From: Erythrobacter sp. HL-111
GTDB lineage: Bacteria > Pseudomonadota > Alphaproteobacteria > Sphingomonadales > Sphingomonadaceae
Assembly: GCF_900105095.1 (NCBI RefSeq)
Contig: NZ_LT629743.1
Coordinates: forward strand, 3,093,501 to 3,157,500
Direction: 5' to 3'
DNA length: 64,000 bases
Of this stretch, positions 1 to 8,442 are shown in pieces. The notes under the pieces were generated by a model that saw only the letters and a list, made by a program, of their open reading frames with translations, did not search any database and was not told the DNA's origin. A program made the position numbers and the translations under genes. Numbering within the stretch: position 1 is the stretch's first letter; the number at the start of each line of letters is the position of its first letter.

Positions 1-7
1 CGTTCAT
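1..7 (-). other. Possible start of a divergent gene that leaves the window on the left
   Basis: On the minus strand an ATG at 7..5 is preceded by a strong purine-rich Shine-Dalgarno-like sequence (GAGGGAGGG, the complement of 10-18) at workable spacing. Only two codons are inside the window, so nothing can be said about the product. The 8-132 interval would then be a divergent promoter region shared with the lipoprotein gene at 133. Confidence 0.3.
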
Positions 8-132
8 GACCCTCCCTCTAGCGTTTTGTCGCGCGCATCGCTAGGGCTCACGCGACTTTACGGGGCCTTCCGCGGGAGCGGCGGGCCTGCGCGCATGATC
101 CGGACGGCAGATTCGAGGACGGCTTCTTCACA

Positions 133-780
133 ATGTTCCAACGCAAACCTGTCCTTGCCGCGCTCGTCGCCATCGCCGCGCTGGCGGGCTGTCGCGGCGA
201 GGGCGAGCTGGTGGTCGACCAGGGGGTCGGCATCACCTCGGTCCTGAGCTCCTGCCCGGCTGTCGGCATTCCCGACTACACCGGCGACGTGACGCTGTTT
301 TCCGGCGGGGGCAAGACCGCGGCCGATCTCGACGTGACCGCGGCGATGACCAACCTGCGCGCGACCTGCGACGACAGCGGGGACAAGGTCTACACCACCG
401 CGACCTTCGACGTGGTCGCCCGCCGCGCCGACGCGCGCGGGAGCCGGACGGTCACGATCCCCTATTTCGTGACCGTGGTGCGGGCCGGCAGCGCGGTCGT
501 CTCCAAGCGGGTGGGCGAGATAACGCTGGACTTCGCCGAAGGCGAGGAACGCGCGAGCGCGAGCGGGCAGGCGGCGAGCTATGTCGATCGCGCCGCCTCC
601 TCGCTGCCCCAGGACATCCGCGAGCGGATCACGCGCCGCCGCCGGCCCGGCGATCCCGAAGCCGCGCTCGACCCGCTGGCCGATCCCGAGGTCAAGGCGG
701 CGATCGCGCGGACCCGGTTCGAGATGCTGATCGGTTTCCAGCTGTCCGAGGACCAGCTCGCCTACAACGCGACGAGATAG
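133..780 (+). CDS. Exported lipoprotein of unknown function
   Basis: A 215-residue protein that I do not recognise. The first 20 residues form a short basic start, a hydrophobic core and a lipobox ending LAGC, so it should be lipidated at Cys20 and anchored in an envelope membrane. The rest is soluble, with alternating polar/hydrophobic stretches (about residues 35-140) that look beta-rich, then a charged helical tail from about 155 with an RRRR run. It sits alone upstream of argS with a 169-bp gap, so it is probably not in the argS operon. The lipoprotein call is read directly from the signal; no enzymatic motif is visible. Confidence 0.75.
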   Translation: MFQRKPVLAALVAIAALAGCRGEGELVVDQGVGITSVLSSCPAVGIPDYTGDVTLFSGGGKTAADLDVTAAMTNLRATCDDSGDKVYTTATFDVVARRADARGSRTVTIPYFVTVVRAGSAVVSKRVGEITLDFAEGEERASASGQAASYVDRAASSLPQDIRERITRRRRPGDPEAALDPLADPEVKAAIARTRFEMLIGFQLSEDQLAYNATR

Positions 781-884
781 CATCTTCGCCAGCCCATCCG
801 GGCCGCATTCCCGGCGTGTTGCCCCTGCGCTCCGTTACGGCGCGCCTGCGGGCGCCCGGCTTTCCGCACTTGAAACTTTCGCGA

Positions 885-904
885 GTCCCCGCGAAGGCGG
901 GGAC
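885..904. repeat. REP-like palindrome upstream of argS
   Basis: A perfect 8-bp inverted repeat (GTCCCCGC / GCGGGGAC) around a GAAG loop, about 45 bp before the argS start. It resembles the short interspersed CCCGCGAA-type palindromes of many alphaproteobacterial genomes. A degenerate relative lies near 61167-61183. Its role is not visible; it may act as an mRNA hairpin. Confidence 0.45.
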
Positions 905-949
905 CTCCATCCTCCGGGTGGGACGCCCCTTTTCGAGCGCACAGGATCC

Positions 950-2695
950 ATGGAACACACCACTCTATACGCCGAATACGCGACGCGGATCGAAGCCGCG
1001 CTGAAGGCGCTCGTCGCGGAAGGCGCGCTGCCCCCCGAAACCTCCTTCGCCAACGTCACCCTCGAGCCGCCGCGCGACCCCTCGCACGGGGACCTTGCGA
1101 CCAATGCCGCGATGGTGCTGGCGAAACCGGCCAAGACCAATCCGCGCGCGCTCGCCGAAAGGATCGTCGAGAAGATCGCGGCCGATCCCACCGTCACCAG
1201 CGCCGAGATCGCCGGGCCGGGCTTCATCAACCTGCGCCTCGATCCCGCCGCGTGGCTCGGCGAGCTCGGCGCGATCGCCGGGGCGGGTGCGGATTACGGG
1301 CGCTCCGTCATGGGCGCGGGCCGGCGGGTCAATGTCGAATATGTCTCGGCCAATCCCACGGGGCCGATGCACATGGGCCATTGCCGCGGCGCGGTGGTGG
1401 GCGATGCGCTGGCGAGCCTGCTCGAATGGGCGGGGCACGAGGTCACGCGCGAATACTACATCAACGACGCGGGCGGGCAGGTCGACACGCTCGCCCGGTC
1501 GGCGCACCTGCGCTACCGCGAGGCGCTGGGCGAGGACATCGGCGCGATCCCCGAGGGGCTCTATCCCGGCGACTACCTGAAGCCCGTCGGCGAGGCGCTC
1601 GCGCGCGAGCTCGGCGACAGGTTCCGCGATGCGGGAGAGGAGGAATGGCTCCCCGTCTTCCGCGCCGAGGCCACCGGGCGGATGATGGACCTGATCAAGG
1701 CGGACCTCGCCCTGCTCGGCATCCACCACGATGTCTTCGCTTCCGAAGCCGCGCTCCACGCTGCGGGCAAGCCCGCCGAGGCGGAGGCCTGGCTGCGTGA
1801 ACACGATCTCGTCTATGACGGCGTCCTGGAGGCTCCCAAGGGCAAGGCGCCGCCCGAGGACTGGGAACCGGTCGAACTCCCGCTGTTCCGTTCGACCCGC
1901 TTCGGCGACGACCAGGACCGGCCGATCCGGAAAAGCAATGGCGCCTGGACCTATTTCGGCGCCGACCTTGCCTATCACATGCAGAAGGCGGCCGGGGCGG
2001 ACGAGCTGATCGACATCTGGGGCGCGGACCACGCGGGCACGGTCAAGCGGATCAAGGCCGCCGTCACCGCCCTTTCGCAAGGGCAGGGGCGCGCCATCCC
2101 GTTCGACGTGAAGCTGGTCCAGATGGTCCAGCTCATGCGCGGCGGCGAGCCGGTCAAGATGTCCAAGCGTTCGGGCAATTTCATCACCATCGCCGACATG
2201 GTCGAGGAAGTGGGCCGGGACGTGGTGCGGTTCACCATGCTCACCCGCAAGCCCGAGGCGCAGATGGAATTCGACTTTGCCAAGGTGGTCGAGGCATCCA
2301 AGGACAACCCGGTCTTCTACGTGCAATACGCCCATGCCCGCATCCGTTCGACGCTGCGCAAGGCGGACGAGGCGGGCCTTGCGCCCTCGCCGCAGGCGCT
2401 CGGCAGGCTGGGCGGGGAGGAGCTCGCGCTCGTCAGGCTCGCGGCGCGTTTCCCGCGCGAGGTCGAGGCCGCCGCCCGCGCGCGCGAGCCGCACCGGATC
2501 GCCTTCTATCTCTATGACCTTGCCGCCGAACTCCACGCCTTCTGGAATCTCGGCAATGATTCGCCCGGAAAACGGTTCATCGTGGAACAGGACCAAGAGC
2601 TGACCGGCGCGAGGCTTTTCCTCGGCGCGGCGATCGGGCAAGTCATCCGCAACGGGCTGAACGTGCTGGGGGTGGAAGCGGTCGAGTCCATGTGA
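950..2695 (+). CDS. argS: Arginyl-tRNA synthetase
   Basis: Class I aminoacyl-tRNA synthetase that charges tRNA-Arg with arginine in the cytoplasm. At 581 residues it has normal family length. The N-terminal ~90 residues match the Add-1 tRNA-recognition domain. The HIGH signature appears as HMGH within NPTGPMHMGH (about residue 140), and KMSK appears as KMSKRSGNF (about residue 403), followed by the alpha-helical anticodon-binding domain. Arg enzymes often lack the canonical KMSKS lysine, so the clear KMSK here marks the usual bacterial subgroup. The SPOR protein follows 52 bp downstream, an arrangement frequent in sphingomonads. Confidence 0.97.
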   Translation: MEHTTLYAEYATRIEAALKALVAEGALPPETSFANVTLEPPRDPSHGDLATNAAMVLAKPAKTNPRALAERIVEKIAADPTVTSAEIAGPGFINLRLDPAAWLGELGAIAGAGADYGRSVMGAGRRVNVEYVSANPTGPMHMGHCRGAVVGDALASLLEWAGHEVTREYYINDAGGQVDTLARSAHLRYREALGEDIGAIPEGLYPGDYLKPVGEALARELGDRFRDAGEEEWLPVFRAEATGRMMDLIKADLALLGIHHDVFASEAALHAAGKPAEAEAWLREHDLVYDGVLEAPKGKAPPEDWEPVELPLFRSTRFGDDQDRPIRKSNGAWTYFGADLAYHMQKAAGADELIDIWGADHAGTVKRIKAAVTALSQGQGRAIPFDVKLVQMVQLMRGGEPVKMSKRSGNFITIADMVEEVGRDVVRFTMLTRKPEAQMEFDFAKVVEASKDNPVFYVQYAHARIRSTLRKADEAGLAPSPQALGRLGGEELALVRLAARFPREVEAAARAREPHRIAFYLYDLAAELHAFWNLGNDSPGKRFIVEQDQELTGARLFLGAAIGQVIRNGLNVLGVEAVESM

Positions 2696-2747
2696 CGCGC
2701 CGTCCCTGGCCTCCGGAATCGGGACGATCGGGGACCGGACAATCAGG

Positions 2748-3485
2748 GTGAGCGACAAGGTGATGGTGGTCGAGGCCGAATACGAAGAGATCGGGGATGA
2801 CGGCGAGGAACTCGCCCTGCCCGCCGACGACAGCCTGCCGTGGCTCGAATCCGACGAGGAGGAAGAGGACGCGGGCGGCATTGACACCGCGCAGGTGATC
2901 GGTTTCGCCGCCGTGCTCGTCGCCCTGCTGGTGCTGGTGGTGGGCGGCATCTGGTATTTCACCAACCGGGCGGGGGACGGCGAGTTCGTCGCCGACGGCA
3001 GCACGATCGCGGCGCCCGATACCCCGGTGAAGGTGCGGCCCGACGATCCGGGCGGCAAGCAGTTCGAGGGGACCGGCAATGTCGCCCCGGTCGTCGGCGA
3101 GGGCGGCACGCGCGAGGGCCGGGTGGCGACGCCGGAGGCCGAGCTGCCGCCGCTGCCCGGGGAATCCGCCGAAGACGCCGCGGCGCCCCGACCGAAGCCC
3201 GAAGCGAAGCCCGAACCGGCCGCTCCGCAGGCGCCCGCCGCCGGTGCGGACGGGGTCGCGGTCCAGCTCGCCGCCTATTCGAGCCGCGCCCGCGCCGAAC
3301 AGGGCTGGAACGAGCTGTCGCGCCGCACCGATGTCCTGTCCGGGCTGCGCTACCGCGTGGTCGAGGGGCGGATCGACATCGGCACGGTCTATCGTCTCCA
3401 GGCGCTGGCCGCCGACCGCGCGAGCGCCGACAGGCTGTGCGCCGCGCTCAAGGCCGACGGGCTCGACTGCCAGGTCAAGCCCTGA
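2748..3485 (+). CDS. SPOR-domain inner-membrane protein
   Basis: A 245-residue bitopic protein. An acidic cytoplasmic segment (residues 1-45) is followed by one transmembrane helix (about 46-68), a long Pro/Ala/Glu-rich periplasmic linker (about 75-165) and a C-terminal SPOR domain (about 168-245, starting VAVQLAAYSSRARAEQGW). SPOR domains bind denuded septal glycan strands, so a cell-envelope or division role is expected. I take the GTG at 2748; an in-frame ATG at 2763 is the alternative. It lies between argS and nagZ, a genus-wide arrangement in related bacteria. Confidence 0.85.
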   Translation: MSDKVMVVEAEYEEIGDDGEELALPADDSLPWLESDEEEEDAGGIDTAQVIGFAAVLVALLVLVVGGIWYFTNRAGDGEFVADGSTIAAPDTPVKVRPDDPGGKQFEGTGNVAPVVGEGGTREGRVATPEAELPPLPGESAEDAAAPRPKPEAKPEPAAPQAPAAGADGVAVQLAAYSSRARAEQGWNELSRRTDVLSGLRYRVVEGRIDIGTVYRLQALAADRASADRLCAALKADGLDCQVKP

Positions 3486-3573
3486 CCCGCAGCCGCGCCG
3501 CAGCGCGTCGTTTTCCCCATGGCGGGAGCTGGCCCGGCTTGCGCGGCGGGGCTCCCGGTGCAAGGCTCGAGCC

Positions 3574-4599
3574 ATGATCCCGGCGATTTTCGGATGCTCC
3601 GGCCCCCGGCTCACGGCCGATGAGCGCGCCTTCTTCCGCGATGCGGACCCGGCGGGCTACATCCTGTTCGCACGCAACTGCGTCGACCGCGACCAGCTTC
3701 GCGCCCTGACCGACGAACTGCGCGCGCTCCACGGGCGCGAACGGCTGCTGATCTCGATCGACCAGGAGGGTGGGCGGGTCGCCCGCCTGCGGCCGCCGCA
3801 CTGGGGGGACTACCCGGCGGGCGAGGCGTTCGACCGGCTCTACCGGATCGCTCCGGCGAGCGCGATCGAGGCCGCCCGGCTGAGCGCGCGCGCGATGGCG
3901 CTCGAACTGTCTGCCATGGGGATCACGGTCGATTATCACCCGCCGCTCGACCTGCGCCGGCCGGGCGCACACGACGTCATCGGCGACCGCGCGCTGGGCG
4001 AAGACCCGGTCCAGGTCGCCGCGATCGGCCGCGCGGTGCTCGACGGGCTGGCCCTTGGCGGCGTCGCGGGCTGCATCAAGCACATGCCCGGCCACGGTCG
4101 CTCGATGGTCGATTCCCACCGCGAAATGCCGACCATCCGCGCCAGCGCGGAGGAACTGGAGCGCGATCTCGCCCCGTTCCGGGCGCTGGCCGGGACCGCG
4201 CGGATCGGCATGACCGGGCACCTGCTGTTCCTCGCCTGGGACGCGCAGAACCCCGCCACCCTCTCGCCCGCGATCATCCGCGACGTGATCCGCGGCGCAA
4301 TCGGTTTCACCGGGCTGCTGCTGACCGACGACATCGACATGGAAGCGCTGACCGACACGATCCCCGAACGCTCGGCCCGGGCGATCGCGGCGGGCTGCGA
4401 CGTGGTGCTCAACTGCTGGGCCAGGATGGACGACATGGCCGGCGTCTGCGCGGCGCTGCCGGCGATGGGCGAGGAGGCGCTCGCCCGGCTCGACCGCGCG
4501 CTCGCGGAAACCCGCGTCGCCGCCGCCATGGCGCCGGAGCACGCGGAGCTGATCGCGGCGCGCGACGAACTGCTCGCGCTCGCAGGCCACGCGGCATGA
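3574..4599 (+). CDS. nagZ: Beta-N-acetylhexosaminidase (peptidoglycan recycling)
   Basis: Glycoside hydrolase family 3 enzyme that removes N-acetylglucosamine from anhydromuropeptides in the cytoplasm. The protein is 341 residues, the usual size for single-domain NagZ. The diagnostic KHMPGHG...DSHREMP loop (about residues 169-186), which carries the catalytic His, is present, and the nucleophile Asp lies in LLTDDIDMEAL (about residue 252). The ATG at 3574 starts directly at the conserved IFGCSG strand; the frame is open upstream but in non-coding-like sequence. The stop overlaps the scpA start by ATGA, so the genes are probably translationally coupled. Confidence 0.93.
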   Translation: MIPAIFGCSGPRLTADERAFFRDADPAGYILFARNCVDRDQLRALTDELRALHGRERLLISIDQEGGRVARLRPPHWGDYPAGEAFDRLYRIAPASAIEAARLSARAMALELSAMGITVDYHPPLDLRRPGAHDVIGDRALGEDPVQVAAIGRAVLDGLALGGVAGCIKHMPGHGRSMVDSHREMPTIRASAEELERDLAPFRALAGTARIGMTGHLLFLAWDAQNPATLSPAIIRDVIRGAIGFTGLLLTDDIDMEALTDTIPERSARAIAAGCDVVLNCWARMDDMAGVCAALPAMGEEALARLDRALAETRVAAAMAPEHAELIAARDELLALAGHAA

Positions 4600-5483
4600 G
4601 CGGGGAGCTCCCCGGCCTCGAGGACGCGCCCGAACGCGCCGGGCAGGCGCGCCCCGCGGGCTTCATGCTCGCCGGGGAGGCCGCGGGCGCGGCGGAACCG
4701 ACCGCCGAATGGCCGCAGGACGAGGCCGCGCGGAAGGGGGCGAAGGCGGGGGACGTCCCGCTGATCCTCGAACTCGACGGGTGGGAGGGACCGCTCGACC
4801 TGCTGCTCGACCTCGCGCGGCGCCAGAAGGTGGACCTGCGCCAGATCTCGATCCTCGCCCTCGTCGACCAGTATCTCTCCCATATCGAGCGCGCCGGCCA
4901 GCTCAGGCTCGAACTCGCGGCGGATTACCTCGTGATGGCGGCGTGGCTCGCCTATCTCAAGTCCGCGCTGCTGCTGCCCAGGGACGAGCAGGAGGACCCG
5001 AGCCCCGAGGAACTCGCGCTGCGCCTGCAATTGCGCCTCCAGCGCCTCTCGGCGATGCGGGAGGCGGCTGCGCGGCTGATGGCGCGCGACCGGATCGGGC
5101 GCGACATTTTCCTGCGCGGCGCGCCCGAAGGGCTCAGGACCGACCGCAGGACCGTCTGGAAGTGCGACGCCTATGCGCTGATCGCCGCCTATGGCCAGGT
5201 CAAGGCCCGCACCGCCCCGCGCATCTACCACGTCGCCAATCGCCCGGTGATGACCCTGGACAGCGCGCTCGAACGGGTTTCGGCGATGCTCGGCGTGACG
5301 CTCGAATGGATGGAGATCCGTGACTTTCTGCCGCCCCATGCCGGGCCGGCCCTGCGCCGCTCGGCGCTCGCGTCGAGCTTCGTCGCGGCGCTGGAACTCG
5401 CCCGGACGGGCCGCGCGGAACTGGCGCAGGAGGAGGCCTTTGCCCCGCTTCGCATCCGCCGGGTGAAGGACGGCGCCGCGTGA
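4596..5483 (+). CDS. scpA: Segregation and condensation protein A
   Basis: Kleisin subunit of the bacterial SMC-ScpAB condensin, which organises and segregates the chromosome. The 295-residue protein has a poorly conserved N-terminal extension (about 1-55). The ScpA signature begins around EGPLDLLLDLARRQKVDLRQ (about residues 64-83), with the AADYLVMAAWLAYLKSALLLP helix next. A C-terminal winged-helix region for the SMC head lies near residues 215-290. It starts by ATGA overlap with nagZ and ends by GTGA overlap with scpB. Confidence 0.93.
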   Translation: MSGELPGLEDAPERAGQARPAGFMLAGEAAGAAEPTAEWPQDEAARKGAKAGDVPLILELDGWEGPLDLLLDLARRQKVDLRQISILALVDQYLSHIERAGQLRLELAADYLVMAAWLAYLKSALLLPRDEQEDPSPEELALRLQLRLQRLSAMREAAARLMARDRIGRDIFLRGAPEGLRTDRRTVWKCDAYALIAAYGQVKARTAPRIYHVANRPVMTLDSALERVSAMLGVTLEWMEIRDFLPPHAGPALRRSALASSFVAALELARTGRAELAQEEAFAPLRIRRVKDGAA

Positions 5484-6139
5484 GCGAGGGGGAGGCGGAG
5501 GCGGGGGACGGTCCGCCGCCGGCGGGCGAGATCGAGCGCGCGCTCGAGGCGACGCTCTTCGCGGCCGAGGAGCCGATGACGGTGGAACGGTTGGCGGCCC
5601 ATCTCGGCGGGCTGGAGGCCGGGCTGGTGCGCGAGGGGCTGCGCGCGCTGGCGGCGCATTATGCGGGCCGCGGCGTCCACCTCGTCGAGCGCGGCAGGCG
5701 CTGGCATTTCGAGACCGCGCCCGATCTCGCCCACCTGCTGCGGCGCGAACAGGAGCAGGTTCGCCGCCTGAGCCGCGCGGCGACCGAGGTGCTCGCGATC
5801 ATCGCCTATCACGAGCCGGTCAGCCGGGCCGAGATCGAATCGATTCGCGGCGTCCAGACCAGCGCGGGGACATTGGACGTGCTGATGGAAGCAGGCTGGG
5901 TGAAGCTGGCCGGGCGGCGCGAAGTGCCGGGCCGTCCGGTGATCTATGCGACGACGCCCGAATTCCTCGACCATTTCGGCCTCGAATCGCGCCGCGACCT
6001 GCCCGGGATCGACGAATTGCGCGCCGCCGGCCTGCTCGATCCCGTCGACGAAGCCTTTGAGGAAGCGATGCAGGCCTTCGGCGGCGGGGGCGGTGAAGAC
6101 GCGGCGGACGCGGACCCGGCGCAAGACGGGAACGCGTAA
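5480..6139 (+). CDS. scpB: Segregation and condensation protein B
   Basis: Winged-helix partner of ScpA in the SMC complex. In 219 residues it has two winged-helix domains: IERALEATLFAAEEPMTVERLA near the start, and RAATEVLAIIAYHEPVSRAEIESIRG around residues 95-117, the ScpB hallmark. The tail after about 195 is Gly/Glu/Asp-rich and not conserved. The GTG start at 5480 overlaps the scpA stop by 4 bp. tatA follows after a 115-bp gap. Confidence 0.93.
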   Translation: MSEGEAEAGDGPPPAGEIERALEATLFAAEEPMTVERLAAHLGGLEAGLVREGLRALAAHYAGRGVHLVERGRRWHFETAPDLAHLLRREQEQVRRLSRAATEVLAIIAYHEPVSRAEIESIRGVQTSAGTLDVLMEAGWVKLAGRREVPGRPVIYATTPEFLDHFGLESRRDLPGIDELRAAGLLDPVDEAFEEAMQAFGGGGGEDAADADPAQDGNA

Positions 6140-6254
6140 GGGCCACGCACCGGCGCGGCTTGGCGGGCGGGCCAAGCGGGTACTGGCACAAGCGGATCAT
6201 CGCACCTATATGCGCCACTATTGCCCCAGGCGGGCGGAAAGAGAGCATTGCATC

Positions 6255-6500
6255 ATGGGCGGTATCGGCATCTGGCAAATCCTCATCATCGCGCTGGTCG
6301 TCCTCGTCCTGTTCGGGCGCGGGCGCATCTCGGAAATGATGGGCGATTTCGGCAAGGGCATTTCGAGCTTCAAGAAGGGCATGAGCGAGGAGGACAGTCC
6401 GTCCGACCCCGCCAATGCCAAGCGGATCGAGGCCCCGGCGAACGAAGTCCCGGCGGGCGAGACGCGCACGGGCGAGCCGAGCGAGAAGACCGGCTCCTGA
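6255..6500 (+). CDS. tatA: Sec-independent protein translocase TatA
   Basis: Small subunit that forms the pore of the twin-arginine translocase in the inner membrane. Its 81 residues comprise the N-terminal MGGIGIWQILIIALVVLVLF transmembrane helix, a GRGRISEMMGDFGKGISSFKKGM amphipathic hinge/helix and a polar tail. The ATG at 6255 is chosen because TatA proteins start just before this helix; a GGAAAGAG stretch upstream can serve as the ribosome site. First gene of tatABC. Confidence 0.95.
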   Translation: MGGIGIWQILIIALVVLVLFGRGRISEMMGDFGKGISSFKKGMSEEDSPSDPANAKRIEAPANEVPAGETRTGEPSEKTGS

Positions 6501-6580
6501 CGGGAACCCGTGCCCGCGTGCCGGCCGGACCGGGCGCGGCACCCACGAGCCCGCGATAAGGAGGCGCGCTCAGCTTTCCC

Positions 6581-7024
6581 ATGTTCGACATCGGCGCTGC
6601 AGAATTGCTGGTGATCATCATCGTGGCCGTGATCGTGATCGGCCCGAAGGACATGCCGCGCGCGATGCGGACGGCGGGGCGCTGGATCGGCAAGGTCCGC
6701 CGCGTTTCGGCCCATTTCCGCACCGGCATCGATGCCATGGTGCGCGAGGCCGAGCTTGAGGACATGGAAAAGAAGTGGAAGGCGCAGAACGAGGAGATCA
6801 TGCGCCGAACCTCGCTTTCCGCCGAATCGCGCGCCGGTGAGCCGGTCATGACCGGGCCGCCTCCGATCGACGATGGCCGCGAGCGGCCGGCAGCCGACCA
6901 TCCGACCCACGACGACCCGCCCCCACCGCCGTCCCCGTCTCCGTCTCCGCCGCCCACCGCCGAGGACATCGCCGGATCGGGCGTGCCGGGCGACGGGGCA
7001 GGCGCCGGACGGAAGGGCGAATAG
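6581..7024 (+). CDS. tatB: Sec-independent protein translocase TatB
   Basis: Tat substrate-receptor subunit. The protein is 147 residues with the typical start MFDIGAAELLVIIIVAVIVI, then GPKDMPRAMRTAGRWIGKVRR and a charged helix. The tail from about residue 100 is low-complexity Pro/Ser (alternating PS repeats) and unlikely to be structured. It sits 80 bp after tatA and 7 bp before tatC, consistent with one tatABC operon. Confidence 0.93.
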   Translation: MFDIGAAELLVIIIVAVIVIGPKDMPRAMRTAGRWIGKVRRVSAHFRTGIDAMVREAELEDMEKKWKAQNEEIMRRTSLSAESRAGEPVMTGPPPIDDGRERPAADHPTHDDPPPPPSPSPSPPPTAEDIAGSGVPGDGAGAGRKGE

Positions 7025-7031
7025 GCGCGCC

Positions 7032-7904
7032 ATGGCGTTCCAGATCAAGGACATCGACGAGACTCGCGCCCCGCTGCTCGACCACCTGATCGAGCTGAGG
7101 ACCCGGCTCGTGCGCTCGGTGATCGCGCTGGTGATCGGCTTTGCGGTGTGCCTCTATTTCGCCGATCCGATCCTCGGCTTCCTCGTGCAGCCGCTCAAGG
7201 ATGCCTTTCCCGAGGGGGAGGGGCAGTTGATCTTCACCAAGCTGCCCGAGATCTTCTTCGTCGAGCTCAAGGTCGCGCTGTTCGCGGGCTTCATGGTCAG
7301 CTTCCCGATCATCGCCAACCAGCTCTGGGCCTTCGTCGCGCCGGGTCTCTATGCGCGCGAGAAGAAGGCCTTCCTGCCCTTCCTGATCGCGACGCCCGTG
7401 CTGTTCACGAGCGGCGCGGCGCTGGCCTATTTCGTGGTCATGCCGACGGCGTTTCGCTGGTTCCTCGGCTTCGGCGGCGAGGCCGGAGGGCTGGCGGTGC
7501 AGGCGCTGCCGGCGGCGGGCGACTATCTCAGCCTGGTGATGCAGTTCATCCTCGCCTTCGGGGTGACTTTCCTGCTGCCCGTCCTGCTGATGCTGCTGCA
7601 TCGCGCCGGCATCGTCACCCGTGCGCAGCTCGCAGGGTCGCGGCGCTACGTGATCGTGGGGGTGGTCGCGCTGGCCGCGATCGTGACGCCGCCCGATCCG
7701 GGAAGCCAGATCATTCTCGCCATTCCGCTCCTGCTGCTGTTCGAAGGCTCGCTGCTGCTCATGCTGGTGCAGGAACGTGCCATGGGCAAGCGCGGGAAAC
7801 CCGAGGCCGAGGCGGAAACGCCCGCGGCAGCGACGGCGAGCGGGAGTGTCGAGGGCGAGGCGACGCCCGCCGGACCCGATGCGGGCGGTGCGGGCCGCGA
7901 TTGA
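7032..7904 (+). CDS. tatC: Sec-independent protein translocase TatC
   Basis: Six-helix membrane core of the Tat translocase that binds twin-arginine signal peptides. The 290-residue protein opens with the conserved region DETRAPLLDHLIELRTRLVRS (about residues 7-27) and contains the ALYAREKKAFLPF-like loop and the P-D-P segment TPPDPGSQIILAIPLL near residue 220. The frame extends upstream into tatB sequence, but the ATG at 7032 gives the family-standard start. The tail after about residue 255 is Ala/Glu-rich. Confidence 0.96.
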   Translation: MAFQIKDIDETRAPLLDHLIELRTRLVRSVIALVIGFAVCLYFADPILGFLVQPLKDAFPEGEGQLIFTKLPEIFFVELKVALFAGFMVSFPIIANQLWAFVAPGLYAREKKAFLPFLIATPVLFTSGAALAYFVVMPTAFRWFLGFGGEAGGLAVQALPAAGDYLSLVMQFILAFGVTFLLPVLLMLLHRAGIVTRAQLAGSRRYVIVGVVALAAIVTPPDPGSQIILAIPLLLLFEGSLLLMLVQERAMGKRGKPEAEAETPAAATASGSVEGEATPAGPDAGGAGRD

Positions 7905-8110
7905 TCCGGAACGGCGAGGCACGCGGGGTCTGACGGGCAAGCTGTCTGCCCGGGAAAATTCCTTTCGGCGAGAGCGGCGCGAGTCGCTCGATCCATCCGC
8001 CGGGCGCCATCGCAGGTGGTCATCGGGCGCCTGTCCCGGCTGAGCGCGTGCCTCGATGCGAATTGCTTTCGCCCCGCGCTGCCGAACCGGGCGCAGCGGC
8101 CCTGCGCCGG

Positions 8111-8174
8111 GCCGGGCACAAGAAAGGCCGGGCACAAGAAAGGCCGGGCACAAGAAAGGCCGGGCACAAAAAAG
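8111..8174. repeat. Four tandem copies of a 16-bp unit
   Basis: The unit GCCGGGCACAAGAAAG is repeated head to tail at 8111, 8127, 8143 and 8159. The first three copies are identical and the last has one change (AAAAAAG). The array lies in the 316-bp gap between tatC and the convergent small gene ending at 8221, and runs into the terminator at 8168-8194. The rest of 7905-8220 shows no convincing gene. The perfect copies suggest recent replication slippage. Confidence 0.9.
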
Positions 8175-8194
8175 GCCCCCGCGAGCGAGGGCCT
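8168..8194 (-). terminator. Intrinsic terminator of the small secreted protein gene
   Basis: Read on the minus strand, an AGGCCC / GGGCCT stem with a GC-rich inner part is followed by six T residues (complement of AAAAAA at 8168-8173), 27 bp past the stop of the gene ending at 8221. On the plus strand the stem is followed by CTCTTT, so it may also stop tatABC transcripts weakly. Confidence 0.75.
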
Positions 8195-8220
8195 CTCTTT
8201 GATCCTGAAGAGGATGCGAC

Positions 8221-8442
8221 TTACGGGCTGACCGCGTCGTCGTCGTCGCCGTCGGCGGCGATCACGATGCCGCCGATGATGGCAGCGGCAGCGAGAACGG
8301 CGAGGATGATGCCCGAACCGCCGGCCACTTCGCTTTCACCCTCGATCGGAGCGATCGAGCGATCGAAGGCGGCTTCCGCGATGGCGGGCGAGGCTGCGAG
8401 CGAAACCGCTGCGGTAGCCAGAGCGATATTCCGAAACTTCAT
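8221..8442 (-). CDS. Small exported protein with acidic tail, function unknown
   Basis: A 73-residue protein. Residues 1-24 are a Sec signal peptide (MKFRNIALATAAVSLAASPAIA then EA). A short polar stretch (about 25-42) is followed by a Gly/Ala/Ile hydrophobic helix (about 43-63) and a tail with four consecutive Asp ending DAVSP. The frame is open upstream, but the ATG at 8442 is preceded by AGGAG at good spacing and by a leaderless-looking AT-richer promoter region. Its own terminator follows. Similar short proteins with a signal peptide, helix and Asp tail are common in sphingomonads without an assigned role; this comparison is from memory. Confidence 0.75.
   Translation of the reverse strand: MKFRNIALATAAVSLAASPAIAEAAFDRSIAPIEGESEVAGGSGIILAVLAAAAIIGGIVIAADGDDDDAVSP

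Noticed and set aside
965..3109. A 714-codon minus-strand open frame over argS and the SPOR gene
   Set aside because: Shadow of argS; Arg/Pro/Gly-rich translation without any recognisable motif.
8111..8174. Possible CRISPR array
   Set aside because: Units are directly adjacent without spacers, and there are no cas genes in the window.
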